From Pseudomonas fluorescens (GTDB lineage Bacteria > Pseudomonadota > Gammaproteobacteria > Pseudomonadales > Pseudomonadaceae), in assembly GCF_902497775.2 (NCBI RefSeq), contig NZ_OZ024668.1:581826-645825 (forward strand): DNA of 64,000 nucleotides. Direction: 5' to 3'. The translations under genes and the position numbers were made by a program. Of the stretch, positions 59,370-64,000 are shown one piece after another (position 1 is the first letter of the stretch; the number at the start of each line of letters is the position of its first letter). The notes beneath the pieces were generated by a model. The model searched no databases. It was not told where the DNA came from and saw nothing but the letters and a program-made list of their open reading frames with translations.

Positions 59370-60800
59370 ATGTCAATACCACGCTTGAAAACCTACCTAT
59401 CGATGGTCGCTGCCGTGTTCATGCTCGGTCAGGCGCTCACCGCCCAGGCCGAAGCCCTGCCGGACTTCACCACCCTGGTCGAACAGGCTTCGCCTGCGGT
59501 GGTGAACATCAGTACCAAGCAGAAACTGCCGGACCGCAAGTACGCCGCAGGTCAAGTGCCTGACCTCGAAGGCTTGCCGCCGATGTTCCGCGAATTCTTC
59601 GAACGCAACATGCCGCAGACCCCGCGCTCGCCGCGCGGCGATCGCCAGCGTGAGGCGCAATCGTTGGGTTCGGGCTTCATCATCTCCAGCGACGGTTATG
59701 TGCTGACCAATAACCACGTGGTCGCCGATGCCGACGAGATCATCGTCCGCCTGTCGGACCGCAGCGAGTTGCAGGCCAAGCTGGTCGGCACCGACCCGCG
59801 CACCGACGTGGCCCTGCTCAAGGTCGAAGGCAAGGACCTGCCGACCGTCAAGCTGGGTGACTCCGAGAAGCTCAAGGTCGGTGAGTGGGTGCTGGCCATC
59901 GGTTCGCCGTTCGGTTTCGACCACTCGGTGACCAAAGGTATCGTCAGTGCCAAGGGCCGTACCCTGCCCAACGACACCTACGTGCCGTTCATCCAGACCG
60001 ACGTTGCCATCAACCCGGGTAACTCCGGTGGCCCGCTGTTCAACATGAACGGCGAAGTGGTGGGTATCAACTCGCAGATCTTCACCCGTTCCGGCGGCTT
60101 CATGGGCCTGTCGTTCGCCATCCCGATCGATGTGGCGCTGGATGTTTCCAACCAGCTGAAGAAAGACGGCAAGGTCAGCCGCGGCTGGTTGGGCGTGGTG
60201 ATTCAGGAGGTCAACAAGGACCTGGCTGAATCCTTCGGCCTCGACAAGCCGGCCGGTGCCCTGGTCGCCCAGGTCCTGGAAGACGGCCCTGCTGCTAAAG
60301 GTGGCCTGCAGGTTGGTGATGTGATCCTGAGCATGAACGGTCAGCCGATCGTTATGTCCGCCGACCTGCCGCATCTGGTCGGTGGCCTCAAGGATGGCGC
60401 CAAGGCCAAGCTGGACATCATCCGCAACGGCAAGCGCCAGGCGCTGGACATCACCATCGGCGCACTGCCGGATGAAGATGCCGATATCACCACCAACCCC
60501 AATGGCGGCGTCGAGCGCAGCAGCAACCGCCTGGGCGTTTCGGTCTCCGACCTGACCGCCGAGCAGAAGAAAGCCCTTGAGCTCAAGGGCGGCGTGGTGA
60601 TCAAGGAAGTCCAGGATGGTCCGGCGGCGCTGATCGGCCTGCGTCCGGGCGATGTCATCAGTCACCTGAACAACCAGGCGATCCTCTCGGCCAAGCAGTT
60701 CACCGAAATCGCCAAGGAACTGCCGAAGAACCGTTCAGTGTCGATGCGTGTCCTGCGTCAGGGTCGCGCCAGCTTCATCACCTTCAAACTGGCTGAATAA
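59370..60800 (+). CDS. mucD: Periplasmic serine protease MucD (HtrA/DegP-type)
   Basis: A 476-residue HtrA protease. Signal peptide residues 1-27 (AQA). The catalytic triad is His116 in LTNNHVVADAD, Asp146 in DPRTDVALL and Ser219 in NPGNSGGPLF. Two PDZ domains follow (about 255-345 with RGWLGVVIQEV and 375-470 with NRLGVSVSDL). It removes misfolded envelope proteins and so damps the AlgU response. It is in the algU gene cluster but probably has its own promoter. A strong terminator follows. Confidence 0.97.
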   Translation: MSIPRLKTYLSMVAAVFMLGQALTAQAEALPDFTTLVEQASPAVVNISTKQKLPDRKYAAGQVPDLEGLPPMFREFFERNMPQTPRSPRGDRQREAQSLGSGFIISSDGYVLTNNHVVADADEIIVRLSDRSELQAKLVGTDPRTDVALLKVEGKDLPTVKLGDSEKLKVGEWVLAIGSPFGFDHSVTKGIVSAKGRTLPNDTYVPFIQTDVAINPGNSGGPLFNMNGEVVGINSQIFTRSGGFMGLSFAIPIDVALDVSNQLKKDGKVSRGWLGVVIQEVNKDLAESFGLDKPAGALVAQVLEDGPAAKGGLQVGDVILSMNGQPIVMSADLPHLVGGLKDGAKAKLDIIRNGKRQALDITIGALPDEDADITTNPNGGVERSSNRLGVSVSDLTAEQKKALELKGGVVIKEVQDGPAALIGLRPGDVISHLNNQAILSAKQFTEIAKELPKNRSVSMRVLRQGRASFITFKLAE

Positions 60801-60814
60801 GCCGGGTTGAGCAG

Positions 60815-60841
60815 AAAAGGGCAGCTTCGGCTGCCCTTTTT
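60815..60841 (+). terminator. Rho-independent terminator after mucD
   Basis: Stem AAAAGGGCAGC/GCTGCCCTTTT with a UUCG tetraloop, followed by a T-run, 15 bases past the mucD stop. Confidence 0.93.
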
Positions 60842-60909
60842 GCTGGGCGCTCACTCAGGTTTCCCAGGCCATGCAAACAAATCCCACAGCCCGGGTGCCC
60901 ACAGTTCAC

Positions 60910-60939
60910 GTGACGCCAACGTCAAGCTTCAGGTACAAT
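60910..60939 (+). promoter_or_regulatory. Candidate promoter of lepA-lepB
   Basis: GTGACG at 60910-60915 (four of six to TTGACA), 18 bases, then TACAAT at 60934-60939 (five of six to TATAAT). It lies after the mucD terminator, 55 bases before the lepA start. Confidence 0.5.
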
Positions 60940-60993
60940 TCCCGGCTATTTTTCGGTGGGCGTCCGGCCCGCAGCCTTTTTGAGTGTTGACCC

Positions 60994-62793
60994 GTGAGTG
61001 ATTTGAGTCATATCCGCAATTTCTCCATCATCGCCCACATTGACCATGGCAAGTCGACCCTGGCCGACCGCTTCATTCAGATGTGCGGTGGCCTGACTGC
61101 GCGTGAAATGGAGGCCCAGGTACTCGATTCCATGGACCTGGAGCGTGAACGCGGTATCACCATCAAAGCCCACAGCGTCACCCTGCACTACAAGGCGCAG
61201 GACGGCAAAACCTACCAGCTGAACTTCATCGACACCCCCGGCCACGTTGACTTCACCTACGAAGTCAGCCGCTCGCTGGCAGCCTGTGAAGGTGCCTTGC
61301 TGGTGGTCGATGCCGGCCAGGGCGTAGAAGCCCAGTCGGTCGCCAACTGCTACACCGCCATCGAGCAGGGCCTTGAGGTCATGCCGGTGCTGAACAAGAT
61401 GGACCTGCCCCAGGCCGACCCGGACAAGGTCAAGGACGAGATCGAGAAGATCATCGGTATCGACGCCACCGACGCCGTGGCCTGTAGCGCCAAGAGCGGC
61501 ATGGGCGTCGACGAAGTGCTCGAGCGCCTGGTGCAAACCATTCCGGCGCCTACCGGTGACATCGAGGCGCCCCTGCAGGCCCTGATCATCGACTCCTGGT
61601 TCGACAACTACCTGGGCGTCGTCTCCCTGGTGCGTGTACGTCATGGCCGGGTGAAGAAGGGCGACAAGATCCTGGTCAAGTCCACCGGCAAGATCCACCT
61701 GGTCGACAGCGTCGGTGTGTTCAATCCCAAGCACACCCAGACCGCTGACCTCAAAGCCGGTGAAGTAGGCTTCATCATTGCCAGCATCAAGGACATTCAC
61801 GGTGCGCCAGTAGGTGACACCCTGACCCTGAGCACGACCCCCGAGGTCGAGGTGCTGCCAGGTTTCAAACGCATTCAGCCGCAGGTTTATGCCGGCCTGT
61901 TCCCCGTCAGTTCCGAAGATTTCGAAGATTTTCGTGATGCGCTGCAAAAACTGACCCTGAACGACTCGTCGCTGCAGTACCTGCCGGAAAGCTCCGATGC
62001 CTTGGGCTTCGGTTTCCGTTGCGGCTTCCTCGGCATGCTGCACATGGAGATCATCCAGGAGCGCCTGGAGCGCGAATACGACCTGGACCTGATCACCACC
62101 GCGCCAAGCGTAATCTTCGAGGTCAAGCTCAAGACCGGCGAAACCATCTACGTCGACAACCCGTCGAAGCTGCCGGATGTATCCGCGGTCGAAGACTTCC
62201 GTGAGCCGATCGTGTCGGCCACCATCCTGGTGCCTCAGGAGCACCTGGGTAACGTCATTACCTTGTGCATCGAGAAGCGTGGCGTCCAGCGCGACATGCA
62301 GTTCCTCGGCTCGCAAGTGCAAGTACGCTACGATCTGCCAATGAACGAAGTGGTACTGGACTTCTTCGACCGCCTGAAGTCCACCAGCCGCGGCTATGCC
62401 TCGCTGGACTACCATTTCGACCGCTACCAATCGGCTAACCTGGTCAAGCTTGACGTACTGATCAACGGTGACAAGGTCGACGCCCTGGCGCTGATCGTGC
62501 ACCGCGACAATGCGCACTACAAGGGCCGCGCATTGACCGAGAAGATGAAGGAACTGATTCCTCGGCAGATGTTCGATGTGGCAATCCAGGCCGCCATTGG
62601 CGGGCAGATTGTTGCGCGTACGACTGTCAAGGCGCTCAGAAAGAACGTACTGGCCAAATGCTACGGTGGTGACGTTAGCCGTAAGCGCAAGCTGTTGGAG
62701 AAGCAGAAGGCCGGTAAGAAACGCATGAAACAGGTCGGCAACGTGGAAATCCCACAAGAAGCCTTCCTCGCCGTGCTCAGGTTGGATAGTTAG
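60994..62793 (+). CDS. lepA: Elongation factor 4 (LepA)
   Basis: A 599-residue translational GTPase. The G motifs are AHIDHGKST (G1), DTPGHVDF (G3) and NKMD (G4). EF-G-like domains II, III and V and the LepA-specific C-terminal domain ([25 protein letters not shown] and [32 protein letters not shown] tail) complete the protein. It starts with GTG at 60994. It back-translocates or remodels stalled ribosomes. lepB follows after 5 bases, the conserved order. Confidence 0.97.
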   Translation: MSDLSHIRNFSIIAHIDHGKSTLADRFIQMCGGLTAREMEAQVLDSMDLERERGITIKAHSVTLHYKAQDGKTYQLNFIDTPGHVDFTYEVSRSLAACEGALLVVDAGQGVEAQSVANCYTAIEQGLEVMPVLNKMDLPQADPDKVKDEIEKIIGIDATDAVACSAKSGMGVDEVLERLVQTIPAPTGDIEAPLQALIIDSWFDNYLGVVSLVRVRHGRVKKGDKILVKSTGKIHLVDSVGVFNPKHTQTADLKAGEVGFIIASIKDIHGAPVGDTLTLSTTPEVEVLPGFKRIQPQVYAGLFPVSSEDFEDFRDALQKLTLNDSSLQYLPESSDALGFGFRCGFLGMLHMEIIQERLEREYDLDLITTAPSVIFEVKLKTGETIYVDNPSKLPDVSAVEDFREPIVSATILVPQEHLGNVITLCIEKRGVQRDMQFLGSQVQVRYDLPMNEVVLDFFDRLKSTSRGYASLDYHFDRYQSANLVKLDVLINGDKVDALALIVHRDNAHYKGRALTEKMKELIPRQMFDVAIQAAIGGQIVARTTVKALRKNVLAKCYGGDVSRKRKLLEKQKAGKKRMKQVGNVEIPQEAFLAVLRLDS

Positions 62794-62798
62794 GTCTT

Positions 62799-63653
62799 AT
62801 GTCGCTAAATTTCCCGCTGTTGCTTGTCATCGCCGTCGCCGTCTGCGGTCTGTTGGCCCTGGTCGATCTGCTGTTCCTGGCTCCGCGCCGGCGTTTGGCA
62901 ATCGCCAATTATCAGGGCAGCGTCAGCCAGCCAGAAATGGCAGTGGTCGAGCGCCTGAACAAGGAACCGTTGCTGGTCGAGTACGGTAAATCGTTCTTCC
63001 CGGTGCTGTTCATTGTCCTGGTGCTGCGTTCGTTTCTGATCGAGCCGTTCCAGATCCCTTCGGGGTCGATGAAGCCGACCCTGGAAGTGGGCGATTTCAT
63101 CCTGGTGAACAAGTTCTCCTACGGGATTCGTCTGCCGGTGGTCGACAAGAAGGTCATCGAGGTCGGTGACCCACAGCGTGGCGATGTCATGGTGTTCCGC
63201 TATCCGAGCGACCCGAACGTCAACTACATCAAGCGTGTGGTGGGCCTGCCGGGCGACAAGATTAGCTACACCAGCGACAAGAAGCTGTTCGTCAACGGTC
63301 AGGCGATCGCTGAACAGTTGGTCGGCACCGAGCCGGGTACCTTGGGCAGCGCCGAGCTGTACAAGGAAAAACTCGGCGAAGCCGAGCACCTGATCCGCAA
63401 GGAAATGAGCCGCTACCGCATGCCGCCTGACCAGCAATGGACGGTCCCGGCCGGCCATTACTTCATGATGGGCGACAACCGCGACAACTCCAACGACAGC
63501 CGTTACTGGGATGACCCCAACATTCCCAAGGAACTGCACGGCATGGTTCCGGACAAGAACATCGTCGGCAAGGCCTTCGCGGTCTGGATGAGCTGGCCAG
63601 AGCCTAAACTGAGCCACTTCCCGAACCTGTCGCGGGTCGGCCTGATCAAGTAA
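62799..63653 (+). CDS. lepB: Signal peptidase I (LepB)
   Basis: A 284-residue membrane peptidase. Two transmembrane helices (about 5-27 and 64-82) precede the catalytic domain. The nucleophile is Ser90 in IPSGSMKPTL and the general base Lys145 in YIKRVVGLPGDK, the same spacing as E. coli. GHYFMMGDNRDNSNDSRYW is the conserved box E. It cleaves Sec and Tat signal peptides, including those of MucD, MucB and BglX here. Confidence 0.97.
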   Translation: MSLNFPLLLVIAVAVCGLLALVDLLFLAPRRRLAIANYQGSVSQPEMAVVERLNKEPLLVEYGKSFFPVLFIVLVLRSFLIEPFQIPSGSMKPTLEVGDFILVNKFSYGIRLPVVDKKVIEVGDPQRGDVMVFRYPSDPNVNYIKRVVGLPGDKISYTSDKKLFVNGQAIAEQLVGTEPGTLGSAELYKEKLGEAEHLIRKEMSRYRMPPDQQWTVPAGHYFMMGDNRDNSNDSRYWDDPNIPKELHGMVPDKNIVGKAFAVWMSWPEPKLSHFPNLSRVGLIK

Positions 63654-63662
63654 CACCACAAC

Positions 63663-63684
63663 GGCGCTGTCCTGGGACAGCGCC
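63663..63684 (+). terminator. Hairpin after lepB
   Basis: A perfect 10-base inverted repeat GGCGCTGTCC/GGACAGCGCC with a 2-base centre lies 9 bases past the lepB stop, followed only by GAATGCGTTTC. It could attenuate or stabilise rather than fully end transcription. Confidence 0.5.
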
Positions 63685-63751
63685 GAATGCGTTTCTGGCA
63701 TAGGCTGTGTTCAGGGAACCCTGGATTCAACCGATCACCCGGCCAGCGAGC

Positions 63752-63904
63752 ATGAGCCAAACAGTCTTTCAGGATGTTGATTTGAACAATGCGTTAAATC
63801 CGACGGTAGCCCCGATGGCGGCGTACCGAGTTGCAAAGTGTGAGCCTCACGCCCAGGCGTGCCGGCTGAATTTCGACCACGAACTGCACGTGGGTACACT
63901 GTGA
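63752..63904 (+). CDS. Small gene coupled to rnc, possibly a remnant of the DUF4845 gene
   Basis: A 50-residue frame (start [11 protein letters not shown], end DHELHVGTL) whose stop TGA overlaps the rnc start in GTGA, a typical coupling. In many gammaproteobacteria a DUF4845 membrane-protein gene lies between lepB and rnc. The end of this frame (YRV then NFDHELHV) looks like the C terminus of such a protein as I remember the family, without its transmembrane start. The match is weak and the ribosome site is poor. It may be a remnant, or a novel small gene. An upstream GTG at 63707 is in frame. Confidence 0.35.
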   Translation: MSQTVFQDVDLNNALNPTVAPMAAYRVAKCEPHAQACRLNFDHELHVGTL

Positions 63905-64000
63905 GCGTTTCCTTGAGCCGCCTCGAGCGTCAGCTCGGCTACACCTTCAAGAACCAGGAGCTGATGCTGCTGGCCCTGACGCACCGCAGTTTTGCCGGGC
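63901..64000 (+). CDS. rnc: Ribonuclease III, N-terminal start (truncated by window edge)
   Basis: Begins GTG at 63901. The 33 visible residues ([19 protein letters not shown] onward, then [11 protein letters not shown]) are the family's N-terminal dimer/nuclease start: a first helix followed by LTHRSF. RNase III cuts double-stranded RNA, including rRNA precursors. The lepA-lepB-rnc order is conserved in Pseudomonas. The catalytic residues lie beyond the window. Confidence 0.9.
   Translation, partial: MSVSLSRLERQLGYTFKNQELMLLALTHRSFAG

Noticed and set aside
63707..63751. Upstream extension of the small frame before rnc to the GTG at 63707
   Set aside because: The added residues have no ribosome site or conserved look.

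Overview
The window is chromosomal DNA of a Pseudomonas, most likely of the P. putida group. The evidence is high-GC coding, P. putida-type REP palindromes (cores like GCGGGTCAAGCCCGCTCC), a near-canonical PhaG transacylase, and the syntenic run nadB / algU-mucA-mucB-mucD-lepA-lepB-rnc. I see no phage, insertion sequence or CRISPR array.

Layout. 1-2168: end of a ThDP-dependent decarboxylase and a translationally coupled aldehyde dehydrogenase. 2247-4891: an AraC-type regulator divergent from an ABM-domain protein across a large palindrome, two small or hypothetical genes, a flavin reductase-like protein, and a small secreted protein with three AEDGFDRT repeats. 5181-9770: a KgtP-like 2-oxoglutarate permease with a sigma-54 promoter, next to a DctB/DctD-like two-component pair that probably controls it. 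9830-16592: secreted beta-glucosidase BglX, a lemA-TPM-TPM operon, an RNA/protein methyltransferase-like protein and a DMT exporter.

16688-29508 is an iron-acquisition cluster with two complete cell-surface signalling systems (ECF sigma, FecR-type anti-sigma, STN-bearing TonB receptor). One is on the minus strand with a HasR-like heme receptor. The other is on the plus strand and carries a periplasmic siderophore esterase as its fourth gene. Between them lie a DUF4917-like protein with SIR2-like motifs, a GDPD phosphodiesterase and a LysE-type exporter.

29536-38261 holds housekeeping and lifestyle genes: SulP permease, tRNA-Gly(CCC), phaG, rsuA, a CWC protein, a diguanylate cyclase, an acyl-CoA hydrolase and ung. 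38366-44676 looks like accessory DNA: two tandem paralogous proteins of about 650 aa built from Ig-like repeats of unknown role, then an autotransporter.

44724-52343 is a tricarboxylate uptake locus. The opdH-like porin, TctC, TctB, TctA and an AbrB-family protein are transcribed away from the tctD-tctE two-component genes, with strong Hfq/Crc A-rich motifs before opdH and tctC. 52340-64000 carries an HDOD protein, ygfZ, sdhE, ygfX, nadB, the AlgU envelope-stress operon (without mucC), lepA, lepB, a small gene coupled to rnc, and the start of rnc.
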